A program made the translations under genes and the position numbers. Shown in pieces: positions 46,922-59,451 of a DNA stretch of 64,000 bases. This DNA is from Eucalyptus grandis (lineage: Eukaryota; Streptophyta; Magnoliopsida; Myrtales; Myrtaceae), in assembly GCF_016545825.1 (NCBI RefSeq), contig NC_052614.1, positions 248,001 to 312,000 of the forward strand, read 5' to 3'. Below the pieces are notes generated by a model. That model searched no databases, was not told the origin of the DNA, and worked only from the letters and a program-made list of their open reading frames with translations. Within the stretch, counting starts at the first letter, position 1. Each line of letters opens with the position of its first letter.

Positions 46922-47801
46922 CCAGGAATCTTACTGGGTGAGTGAAAAACCTAATTCTTGCTTTTTTAACTTTCCATTTCCATACTGCGAGATATAACCC
47001 CTAGGCTTTAGCAGTAGTAACTCATAACCCTTGGCCTCTTGATTTTCCTCTAGTTGCAACAAACGTAATTCTAATGGGTCGTCACAAATCGGTTTAGCTT
47101 TAGATAGCGACATCTCTATCTGTTCCCTAAATGGAAGAAACCCATAGGTGGGGGGCCTTTAGTGAGAAAAGTGAAATGCTTTCTGAACAACCCGTCCTCC
47201 CGTATGAAAAGCATGACAGCTTGAGCTTCTTAGTCGACAGGCCTTTGTCAAACTGCAAACACATTAGCAACCTTCATTTCAGTTGGACTTTTAATCCAAT
47301 TCTTGCATTCACATAGAGTGATACCAGCGAAACAAACAGGAAACGAATTCTGTATGAAAAAAAAGTACGCCCGAACTCATGTACAATCCGCACAAAGCAT
47401 TGATTCAGTGAAAACTACCCAAATACATCCGAAAAATCTCAAAATGGGTAGTGATACCAGCGAAACAAACAGGAAACGAATTCTGTATGAAAAAAAAGTG
47501 CACCCGAACTCATGTACAATCCGCACAAAGCATTGATTCAGTGAAAACTACCCAAATACATCCGAAAAATCTCAAAATGGGTAGTGATCCATGGTGTGTC
47601 AGAACTACCATCTATGTCAGAAGTGTACTATCAACATATTGTGTCGTCCTGTAAACTAGACACACCCCGTCCCAGCTCATTCAAGATTCACCCAGTTGAC
47701 CTGCAGGAGGAAAAGGAAAATTAGCTGCAGGGCAACAGAAATTCTGGGTACTTAGTGTGCACAGAAAGCAGCAAAGAACTCTTACTTCCACGATTTCGTC
47801 A
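46922..47801. other. tail-to-tail spacer between CMO and ATPase copy 2
   Basis: Matches 6,836-7,582, plus an extra 133-bp unit. No coding exon seen. Confidence 0.5.
47318..47583. repeat. 133-bp tandem duplication, block 2 only
   Basis: GTGATACCAGCGAAACAAAC starts at 47,318 and again at 47,451. The rest of the unit is nearly identical. Block 1 has a single unit at about 7,235-7,365, so this arose after the block duplication. Confidence 0.92.
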
Positions 47802-50800
47802 TCAATGACGGAATATTCTTGCAAGATACACATGAATCGGAGTTCTGGGGACGGGTAGTAACTTTCCAACAACAGCCAGAGGCCAACTGTTTTCAAAGAC
47901 AAGAGAACCATAAAGGAAAGACCATTAACAAAGAGTTGACGAATTCGATAAAAAGCAAGTGGTGACTGGTGTTACTGCTCTTTTCATAATGTTTTATTAT
48001 TCAATGCACCAACAAAATTTCAAATAAAATAAACGGTCATAAGAATTAGAATGTTATAAGAAACTCTCTAGTCACCATCGATGATATACAAGTTACGGAC
48101 CTGATAAAAGCAATGATAATGGATATGATCCACTGCGTCCAATTAAGTCTCACTGTTGAAGTGAACTTCCCGAGAAACTCTATGATAATGACCTGAAGAG
48201 AAGGCAAGATAAAGGATCATCACAAATTTTTAAATGATATCTTGACTCAATCAAGAAAAATGCTGGAGGGTTCTCACCTGAAGTACAAGAGTCAGACCTA
48301 CTATCCCCATGAAGAGACGATTCTTCGTGATTCCCTTGAACACATTAAACTCATCTGGTTTCCGGGCATTAAATTCATTGAATATCTGAAGATCCAACAT
48401 TAACATGCTTGTCAAAATTATGGGATAAAAGAAGAAAATGAGAGAATTCTGAATCTTCTTGGTAATAGCATCATGAATACAGGCAAGCCTAGATAGAAAT
48501 GAAAATCCATTGTCAATGGGCCCCTCGAGCTGATGCCCAGATGACATGAATCAGAATTAGCACAGCATTTGCATTAACCAGTTATGGTATCCACCATTAA
48601 ATAGCCAGCAAAACAAAAACAAGCGAATTCAGGTTCGATGTGATAAACAGGCTTTCCAAGTGCTCTCCCTCCAGAATTTGTAGATCTGGAGTGGTTGGCT
48701 TCCATATATAGGCAGAAAATGTGCTAGTTGGCACACTGCAGGGATCTCTCTCTCTCTCTCTCACACTAAGTAGTAGTTTTCCTCATACTATAAGAATGCC
48801 ATAAAGAAACCCACTTGCAAGCAATTATAAATCAATTTTTTCCCCAAGAAAATAGATTCAATGTTGAAGTACAGTTCACAGATCATTCGATCTTCTCAGC
48901 TGATGAAATAATTCCATTGCCAAATGTCCTAACTAGAGATCCAACCCATTCAATTCCAATAGAAGAAAACACATAAGTAACTCTAGCAGCCCAGAACCAT
49001 CAATCATTCTGTCTTCTATGACTGTAAGGCACCAAACTTACTTGGCAAAAGACGAAAGCGTTGAAGATCAGTGTATTCTTCACTTTGTTAGCATGATCCC
49101 TGGTATCATGCCCTAAATTCAGTAAGCTTCTACCTCGGAAATTGAGGACAAGCAGGACACTCACTTGATAGGCAGCCTAAAGATCCAAACTCTACATTGT
49201 TAGGAGCAAAAAGCCAGCAGAAACTCTTTTGAAATTAATGCGTTAGTGGCCATACCTGTATCAATAAATTCCTCCACATGATATTTGTAATAAGAGGTTC
49301 TCTGCAATTGAGAAATCGCCCACTCAGTGCACAGTCAAAGAGTAAGGATAAACAACAGGTTCCAACAAGTGAAGAAATTGCAACACGGATTTAAAGAAAC
49401 AGAGATTAAAATATAAAATAAAATAAAAAACATGATCTCCAAGCTTGGGACGGAAATTCTTGAACTATATTGCACCCAATAACAACCACTTACTCTTACC
49501 TCCTACCGACGGGATGCCTATGCATAAGGTGGTCAGTTGGAGGCTCAGTGGCCAGTGCTAATGCCCCAAGGGTGTCCATGATAAGATTAATCCAGAGAAG
49601 CTGCAAGCAAAGGGAAAAATTCAGAACTAGAAAAAGGAAATATCATGTGGAGGTCTGCACCGCAGGGAGGAGGGAGGGAGGAGAGGGAGAGAGAGTACCT
49701 GCACTGCATTCAGTGGAACATCACCTGAGGAAACAGCAGCAACAACGTTTATGATAAGAGCTGCAACGTTAACTGTAAGCTGAAACTGGATAAATTTTTG
49801 AATATTTGCATACACAGATCTTCCCCACCTGACGACCTATCAGAAAGATTTACATATCAGAAAGATTTCCAAATGTGCAGGCGAAATTCAAGTATTGACT
49901 TGTTTGAGGAATGTACACCAGGTACCAAGTCAAGTAAAGTTGCACAATACCAATCTAAATCCAGTCAAATAAGTACATATATTTACAGAGAGAAAACTCT
50001 CCAGGTAATGTAGTCAAGCTACCCTACAACTTGACTGCCATCAGTTAGACTTCTCTTCAGAAAAGTTAAATAAAACAATCAACTCTGTCATGAACATGCT
50101 GAATTCCCCGTTTAATTAAATTCGGGCAGACTACCATGAAAGACCAGCATCGATTTACTAACCTTAACAACAGAAGCGAAATTATCATCCAAAATTATGA
50201 TGTCCGAACTCTCTTTCGCAACTTCTGTCCCTTGAATACCCATTGCGAGGCCAACATCTGCCTGAACTCCAAGATCAAATAGACACCCAAGCAACAAAAT
50301 TATTGGATGAAAAGAGTTCAAAGTCAATGCACAACATGAGGGCATTGGTCTATGCAGACCAAAGCAAGAGCCATTCATGACTACAAAAATTTTCTAAAAG
50401 TATGGCAAGCTAAGATCCAGCATTTTTTAATAACTTGCAATCTTACCACCTCATAATAGAAACAAGAACAAGCAAACTTCCAGACTCGGAGTGAGTTCAA
50501 GACTACAACCAAATTTACCAACAGACTGCACAGCAAGATACTATGAGACATCTAGGGACTTGAAGACTATAAACCAGTTATGTAAAAAGATTTCAAGGCA
50601 TCTTGGTCTGGTGTATATGCTGAATCTTTGAGATGCTAGAATGACAAATGTCATGAATCAATGAAAAAGGCAATGACATCAGTAGGATATCAAAGGAATC
50701 CCAAGAAAAACGGTGTGTCAACCTCGTGTAGAGCAGGAGCATCATTAGTGCCATCCCCAGTTACAGCAACAACGTGTCCTCTCTTTCTCAAAGCTTGAAC

Positions 50801-52487
50801 AAGCAGAAGTTTGTCATTAGGAGATGATCTTCCCATAACCTGGTGCAAAAACAGAAAAAAATATTAGCATACATTCAAATAGAAGACAGGATTGATTACA
50901 CAAAAAAGAAGCAACGTCATACTGATATCATCTCAGCAGCTTCTTCTCTTCCCGCATCACTTAAGGAACGAAAATCTTTTCCTTCAATAAGGTTTGGCGA
51001 AGTAGCATCTGCTTCTGGATCTAGTATCCCACATTCCAAAGCAATTGCTTTGGCAGTTTGGAGATTGTCACCAGTAACCATTCGTACCTATCACCCAATA
51101 AGAGGCATTACACACTGAGGTCACATCTAGATAAGTACCTATCCTCAATCTGTCGTGCTGCAGAAGTTTACTATTTGAAATCCAGCATCAATGATTACCA
51201 TCCTAAGAAAGAAATGTTCGAAGCACCCTACAGTGAAATGAATAAATGACAATGTACTTAGATAAACAGAATCTCAATGTCTTAGCCTTCAAATTAACCT
51301 CATTATACAAGGATAAATTATGCTCGACCATTTTCCAATGAAAAGCATCGAAACAACATAAACATCCCATACGACCACCTAAAGGGATGCAAATGACGAG
51401 AAATTCAAATTTTGAGTTGCAGAAATAATAATAAGAGGGAGAAAAAAAAAAGAAGGAAGCAGAACGGAGGAAGGATCATTTCCCCAAATTACCGATCCAA
51501 AAAATATTCAAAAAAACAAACTTACCTTAACTCCAGCATTTTGGCATAGTTTCACTGCATCTTTCACTCCAGGACGACAAGGATCCTGCACATTATGAAA
51601 GTGTAAGAGAGTTTGTCATAGGTATTGAAAGTGAGTATAGCAAATGATTGACAATGCATCTGGGGAAATTTAAGAAAATATTTTCAGTCGTCACTTGCCA
51701 GCCACTTGTACCAAGACAGTTCTATGAGATTCCGGAAGATTACTATTTGGATCAACAAGCCAGTGTTGGTAAAATGACACAAACATTAAACTTCTCCTTA
51801 GGTCCACAATAAGAACTCTTCGAAGTCATGGAAAAGCACTGGAGTGTCCAAACAATTTAAAACATTCCTAAAGTTACATACAGAGATAGGAACAAATAAA
51901 AATCAATGTCCTTTTCAGTTAAAATTATGTGCACTGCTTGACAAGAATCATACCTTTATGCCTACAATAGCCAGTAAAATAAGCTCATCCTCACGTAATG
52001 CCCATTCGGCTAACCGTTCTTCATCTAGAGGAATGTCTTGTATGTCATAGCGTCTATATGCAATGGCAATGCAGCGTAGACTACCAGCAGCCATATCTTC
52101 AATAGTCTTTCTAAAGTACATCTCCTGCAAAACAGGAAAAACTCATTTAAAGATCATCCATCAATACTGTCAATGACTAGTGACAAGCAAGAAAACATGA
52201 ATAAAACAATTTAACACCACACATCTAAGACTATGAAAAAGCCTTCTCTTTCTCAGAAGATTTAAGAACTTCAACAATAAATAAAAGCATAACATGTATA
52301 TAAAAGTACCAACATCAAATGTACATGCAAACCAAGGTATTCAAGAATGGTTGTGTTGGAAAGAGTAGTCCGGAGGACTCTAAGATCTGCCTCCATGGAA
52401 TGTAATGAGTAATGCATAAAACTTCCAAAACTAGATGGTCAAAGAAAGAACGAGAATATGTCAAGGCAATATCACGAAGAACGTAAG

Positions 52488-52818
52488 TGCAATACCAGAG
52501 TGTGCGCTATGCCATCACATAAAGAACATTACAGCAATAAAATGAAATTTCGTCTATTAGTATTGCAAACTACGACAGTACTGTGAAAGATGCCGGCAAG
52601 AAAAACCATAGGAGCTATTGAATTGCTATAGATAACAATAGTCAATTATTGCAGCAAGAGTGCAATACCAGAGAGTGTGCTATGCCATGAACATTGCAGC
52701 AATGAAATCAAATTTCGTAAAAAAGTATTGCAAGCTACAATAGTACTGTGAAAGATGCCAACAAGAAAAACCATAGCAGCTATTGAATTGCTATAGATAA
52801 CAATAGTCAATTATTTCC
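52488..52818. repeat. 173-bp tandem duplication in an ATPase intron, copy 2
   Basis: TGCAATACCAGAG at 52,488 and 52,661. Same arrangement as 12,371-12,716, so it predates the block duplication. Confidence 0.8.
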
Positions 52819-55800
52819 CAAACCTTATCTTCATCCATTGCTACAACTTGATCATTGGCATCCATGTACTTTGTACAACAAGCTAAAACTATTTCAGCAG
52901 CTCCTTTCCAGTGTATGTGAGCTTCTGAGTCTGGCTGTGCATGGAAGATAAAAGACAATCATTAATTATGGTTTACATTGCATCACTATACAATTATAGC
53001 ATAAATCTGCAGCACATTTAAAACTGTCACAACTCAACACAGTAACTGTGTGCATTTTGATGTGCATCATAACCAAGTACTAGCCAAGAACAAAAGTTAA
53101 TTCCCTTAAAACAGCAAATACTTCTGTTCTTCAGACCACCAAAGATTTAGTTAAAGAAAAACAAATAAATGGTTCATGAACCCAACAGTTAACGGCCTTC
53201 ACACCACTATCATATAGAAATGATGCATGGCTTTGCCCCATAGTAATGGCTAGTAAAATCTCAGATCTGATTCTGAGATCCATCTACTGCTCGATCTAAA
53301 ACTTAAGGACCAATATCCAGGTCGTATCATGTTGGCATATTAAGGGGATTTGCATCCCACTTGACAAAATCAGATGATCGTAGTATCCGATCTTGTCAAC
53401 TCAATATCATTTAAATTTGTTCTATTTAGTCGAGTATAGCTATAAATTTACACTTGAGATAAAATCTTTGGAAATTTAAGCTCAGGAAACCTATAACTAT
53501 TTACTTTAAAATTATAAGTACTTTAAAAGTTTCCAGAACTTACTAATTCAGATTCAACTACAATATAGTCCTTCAGACACCCTGAACTGGACCATCCCTA
53601 AGTGAAATCGTTATTCGTAGTTTTATTATGCCTCAGAAGTCTGAACTTCATTGTCCTTGAAACCCATTTAAAATGGTAAGCACAAAGAAAAGCACCGCAC
53701 TGATACTGCCTTAAAACTAAATAAAGCTGTTCAAGGGCATACACGACAGTCTCTTCACTGTCTACAAGTAATTATTATGTACACTATCTGCATGACTAGA
53801 TCTTTTTATTCTGGCCAATCTGCATGACAAAATTCACAAAACAATATGATAATAATAAGCTAGTGTGTGCATGTACGTATTTATGTATATTGAAGCAAAC
53901 ATCCTCTCCGGCAGCACATTCATGATCACTGAAACCAAAGACTGAGAAGTATACCAGCTTTACAGCAACTCCACCTCGTTTTTTCTCAGAATTGAAAGGG
54001 AAAACATGAATTATAGAGGATTTTGACCTAACAGCTTCAAAATCCATCCCCAGCTGCAAATGAGGCATCATGATTAGTTTAACATATTATTGCACCTGAA
54101 TCAAATAGATGAACTAAAGATAGGAAAGCGATAGAAATCTTAAGCATGAACCTTGATCCCCCACTGTAAAATGGCCTTTTCAGTTGGTGAACCGGATACC
54201 TCTACATCTCCCCCAGTCTAAAGAAGTTCAAACACAGGAAGTTATTATTGGTCACTGGTATCAAACAGCCATTACTGATGCTGCAACCTCACCTCAGGCA
54301 CATAAACGCTGCCATTTGAATTCTGAGCAATGCCTTCAATCAATAGAGAAATCAGAGAAGTCGATAACTGCGAGTTGCTGTCTGGAGGATCAACTTTTCT
54401 TCCACAAGCATAAGCCTCAACCACAGTCATCTGTCACAATATGGACATTTTCTTAACGTTATTAAGGATCTCAAAGTTTCTTTCCAAAACCATAACTCCT
54501 TTGGGGTCATTCATAAACAAACTATTGACCTAAAAATAATGGTATCTATAACACCATCATATAATGTCTGCACGCAATCGTGTTTCACTGCTACAACAGC
54601 CATGTGGCTCTTAAATGATTCAAATCTACTTGCACTCAGATAAACAGCAATTTAGGAGACCTCGACACCATGCTTAGATCAGCAAAAGCAGCCCGTAACA
54701 GCACATACCTGATTTAAAGTCAAGGTTCCAGTTTTATCACTACAGATAGTTGTGGCAGAGCCCATAGTCTCACATGCAGAAAGCCTTCGCACCTGAAATT
54801 TTTTCAGATTGGTGATTAGGAATTTCCTTATTTTGCCATAAAACATTCAAATGAAAGTCCCATAAGGATGAGAAAACTATGTCCATACCAAAGCTTTGTC
54901 TGCCATCATTTTTCTCATTGAGTAAGCAAGTCTGTAAATTGCATCAAAGGTAAAAATGAGAGACAAACGAAGATTGTAATTTTTCACATAAATCCATTCA
55001 AAGACCACACAGATGATTATGGAAATGATTTACCATCCAGCTAAATCAAGTTCTACAAAATTCAATGTGATGAAAAGCAATAGTAAGATGGAAAGGACAG
55101 CAACGATGTCAATGTTGTATTGAGAAGTCTGTTCATTATAGGGACAAACTTACGTCAATGTAACAGCTAAAGGAAGCCCTTCAGGTACTGCAACTACCAC
55201 AATGGTAACCTGGAAGGTTTGAAAGTTATTGAAGATCTAACTGATATTAATTTGCAAAAGCTATTCCATCAGAAATGCACTTACTGCTACAGTTATTATT
55301 TTGATCACTCCATCTGATGCACTTAATGCTGCAGTGATTACTTTGATCGCTCCATCGACAGCATCACTAACACTAGTTTTCCCAGCCTTAAACTGAACGG
55401 TGCCATCTGGATTTTTCGTATGGCCAGTAAAATATCTGCATAAAGCTTGAGTTTGTTAGATCTATTACAATTTCAATATAAGGAATTAATGCAACTGCAG
55501 GAATAATCAACTGCAGTTGCATTTTTATTTTATTTTTTTTACAACAGCAATTACCTTGCCAAAAGAACAACCAAAACAGCAACAGCTACATACAGTCCAA
55601 CAATACCAATGAAAGTAGCAACCCCATTCAAGCGAACCTAATATAAGAGCGAAGAAATCAGTATGACTAGCAAAATCCATATCTATCAAAAATAATATGG
55701 AAATGATAAAAACAAGTTTAAAGAAACTAACCTGCAGGGGTGTCTCTTCCCCAGTATCTTCTGATGTACTAGCCATGAGCAAACCCCACTCGGTATTAAT

Positions 55801-56325
55801 CCCCACACTCGTCACCTAAGAGGCAAAAATCAGAAATGTGAGGAAGAAGACAGCTGGAATCAAACCTTGATTTGTGATAAAGACGGACTTGAAACAGAGT
55901 AACCCCCATCTCAGGAAGCAGCAATATTGACAAACCAACATTCCGATATCACAGACAAAAGCATATACAGAACCCTGCAGCTTGAAATCCATTGAGAGAC
56001 ATGCAGATGGTCATGACTGACAGAGAGAAGGGTATAAATGCATTTTCCAAGGGATGGAGCCGTTCATTCAATTCAAATTTGACCCACCTTCTCCTAATGC
56101 AGCTTCAAGAAGAGAACAAACCATGTCTTTCTAAATATTTCAGTACTTTCTTTAAATCTTCTCTTTCATCAGTAAATTGAGCCTATTTTCCACGTCAAAA
56201 TTTTCACCTATCTTTTCCTTCAAGTAACAAAAAGATTACAAATAGACAGAAATTTGCTTATCTAAGAACAAGTGACTCCATTTTAAGGGTCCACCCTCTA
56301 TTTCAAAACAAAGAGTTGAAATTAA

Positions 56326-58831
56326 GGCCTTGTTGGGTAATGCTTATTTATTTTTCCATTCTTTTGTTGCCCGAACAGAAAAATAATAGAAATCCGTTTG
56401 ATAACGTCAGCTAATTTTTATATTCTCCCGGATAAGTTAGGGTTTGAATGATAATCATTCTATTTATTTATTTTCTATTATTCTGTTCTCCAAAACAAAT
56501 TTGGAATAAAAATCCATTTGGTAATATAATTTTATTTTTTTATTTCTAAAACAAATTTCTACTTCAAAAATAGATTTAGACCAGAAATCATAAATTAAAA
56601 TTTTTAGCTTTTCTATTTCTGAACAAAAGTACAAAATGAAGATTCTCTTCATCGTTCACTCTCGTCATTGCTCGCCATCCACCCGCCCACCCATGAAATG
56701 CCGATCGCCGAACACCCGCCGCTTGCCACGGCCACCGCCCACCCGCCCGCCTCCCACCGCCAATCACCAGCCGCCAGCCCCCACTTCCAGCCGGTCGCCG
56801 CGACACCACCCGTTCGCCTCCCACAGCCGATCACCAATTGCCGTGACATCGGATGCTAGCCCACCCATTAACAATTGGCCGTCAACCATCGAACGCCTTC
56901 CACCACCACTCGAGAGAGAATTTTGTGTTGTTCAAATGAATTTTTATTTCAAGAATATTTTATAAGGTTATCAAACGCATAATTTTTGTTCAAAACTTGT
57001 TCGAGAAATAAAAATAGAAAAATTAATTTCTAGCTAGCAATTGATTTCTGCAACAAAATGGCTATCATTCCCTTAGTAGTTAAGGAATAGATTTTGAACA
57101 AAAATAGAAAGTAAAAAAGTTACTTTTTTTGTTCCCAATTGACACAAGGTTCGATCTCTTGACCCCATCCGAATTCCCATTTTTCGGAATAAATAAATAA
57201 AATTAATAAAAATTCAAAAATTTAGGAAAAAATTAGAAATTATATTTTGAGTAGTTTTACCAGATTTTAATGTTAATTATAGTTTAGAATTAGTTTAGCA
57301 CAAAAAAATGTGAATATTTTGATGAAAATTGGATTCAAGATTATAATCTTTTAGGACTTTATTATACGGATTTTTGAATGCCATTTTCTATTAGAGACAA
57401 TGCTAGGTCACGAAAGCCTAGTGACTCCAAGCAACATTTGCCCCTTCTCAAAAACTCTATACACCTATATATTGTAATGCCCAAATATATACTATCAACC
57501 TCTTCATATTGTGACTTATGCCATTTCCAAACCATCCACCTTTGACTAACTATTATGTTGGATTTTTTTATGTCATTTTAGAATATCTTTGATCAATTAA
57601 ATCATTACAAAAGTCCAATTTTATCCAAACATGAAAAGTTAAGGGGTGCATGATAAAAATTATTTCGTTCGAAATGATTTTTCTATTCCGCACCAATTTC
57701 TGGAGCGAAACTTTGTTTGATAACGTTACTGAAATTTTCTATTTCTGGAATAGGTTTCTATTCCAAATAGAAATTGAGGAGAAATCAAAAGTAGAAATTT
57801 TCTACTTCTGATTTCTTCTAGAAATCAATTTCTGATTTCTCCCCCTAACCCTATTTTTGTAATGTATTTCTATTATTTTGTATTTGGGGATTTACAATCT
57901 TTGCTTTTGTATTGTGATAATGTATTTGATAATTCCTATCTCAATTCTTGTAATGTGATGTTCTACTTGATGATTTCCCTTATTTGTAATGGTCCTTGTT
58001 ACACTTCGTAAAATTCGCCAATTTTGTAAAATTTGCCACAAATTACCCAATACACTTCTTAGTGTTTCTTTCTAAAACGATTGCTCAATATCGTAAACCG
58101 TGGCGGTGATCAACGTGACACACTAGTATGAAGGGAATTAGAATATGGTTGCCCGCCTTCATTCTACTAGAATTTTGGGAACCTTTTATCATGCTCAAGA
58201 GTAATGCATATTGATCTCTTTTTCTATTGTATGGAGACTATTGATAAGTATATTGTTTGACCGTAATTACCTATCTACGTGGATGCTAAAGAATTTTGTG
58301 TGAAAATTTAGAAAATTTGATATAACATCTCTTACTTTGTATTTTTTTTTTTTTTTTTTTTTGCAAAAAGGGGAGATTTTACTTAAAGAAAAAAATCATA
58401 CTTTGTATTTGGGTCAATGATGTCATAAGCATATGAAATTTGTAAGAATGTACATCTCATTTGCTCCAAAAAAAGGAAAAATTTGTTTTAAGAAATAGAA
58501 ATTTTATTCGAATTTCTATTTCTGAAACAGAATTTTAATATCATTATCAAACAGTTTTTTTCCTCATAAACTAGTCTAGAAATAGAAATAGAAAAATTCA
58601 TTTCTGTTAAACTATTTCTGGACAGAAATGTTGTCATGCACCCCCTAAATCTCTTTATAATTAAATAAAAAAATTGGGAATAGAATTGTTCTTTTTCTAT
58701 TTCAAGGATAGAAATTTTGTCTAGTTATCAAACACGTTCTACTACTTAGAACTCATCTAGGTAATAGAAATAAAAAAATTATTTCTAAACAGAGATTATT
58801 CCCAAGTACAGAAATATTACCAAATGCACCT
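56326..58831. mobile_element. PIF/Harbinger-like element in intron 11, copy 2, carrying a nested element
   Basis: Same position and ends as 16,208-17,707 in block 1 (left GGCCTTGTTGGGTAAT, right ..ATTACCAAATGCACC, TAA flanks). It is longer by about 1,003 bp because of the element at 57,643. Confidence 0.75.
57643..58645. mobile_element. nested 1.0-kb TIR element, PIF/Harbinger-like, block 2 only
   Basis: Ends GGGGTGCATGATAAAAATT and, inversely, GGGGGTGCATGACAACATT, with further inverted similarity over about 100 bp (TTTTTCTATT, TTTGATAA). TAA is duplicated at 57,640-57,642 and 58,646-58,648. Block 1 has the empty site with a single TAA (about 17,522-17,528). No transposase. Confidence 0.85.
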
Positions 58832-59368
58832 TAAAAGAGTCATGCTCCTTTACCAAATTAACTCGAGAACTCATGACTATCAATTTTACAACCTACATCT
58901 AGCAAAGAATGAGGTAGAGTAGCAATATGTTGCAAGAAAATTAGCCATCTCATGAAGTATGGATCTTTTCTGTGATGCGAAATAAGAGCATTGAGAACTA
59001 TGCTGAGGAAAGTAAAATAGAAGAATGGGAAAAATCTTACAAGCATAGTGCCTTGGCCATCTGCAACTTTGCAGCCAGACATTAGAAAGGGATCCTTTGC
59101 ATCCTGGTGAACCTGATCAAAACATTAAAATGAAATAAGAAAGACCAGCTTGTGAACAGAATCATTGCACAGTGAGAGAATAATCTCCACGACACATTAC
59201 AATTTTGCTCTCTCCAGTCATGCTAGATTCGTCAATTGCCAGGGAGTGACCAGAAATCAAGACTCCATCCGCAGGAACCTGGAGAGAAAAGTAAACATCA
59301 CGTATAAGAACATATCCAGTGAACACAAGGGCAGCGTACCTAATCCAGAACTGGTTTAAGTTACTTGC

Positions 59369-59451
59369 CTGATCACCAATGTTAAGGGGACAACATCACC
59401 AACTACGAGATCATATATTGAAACTTCCACTCTTCTGCCACCTCTGACAAC
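59369..59451 (-). pseudogene. ACA10-like: ATPase copy 2 exon 9 with 1-nt deletion
   Basis: The plus strand reads GTTAAGGGGAC where copy 1 reads GTTAACGGGGAC. The loss shifts the frame after VVGDVVP, before the DQVPADG and TGES motifs. The base is not in a long homopolymer. Confidence 0.88.
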
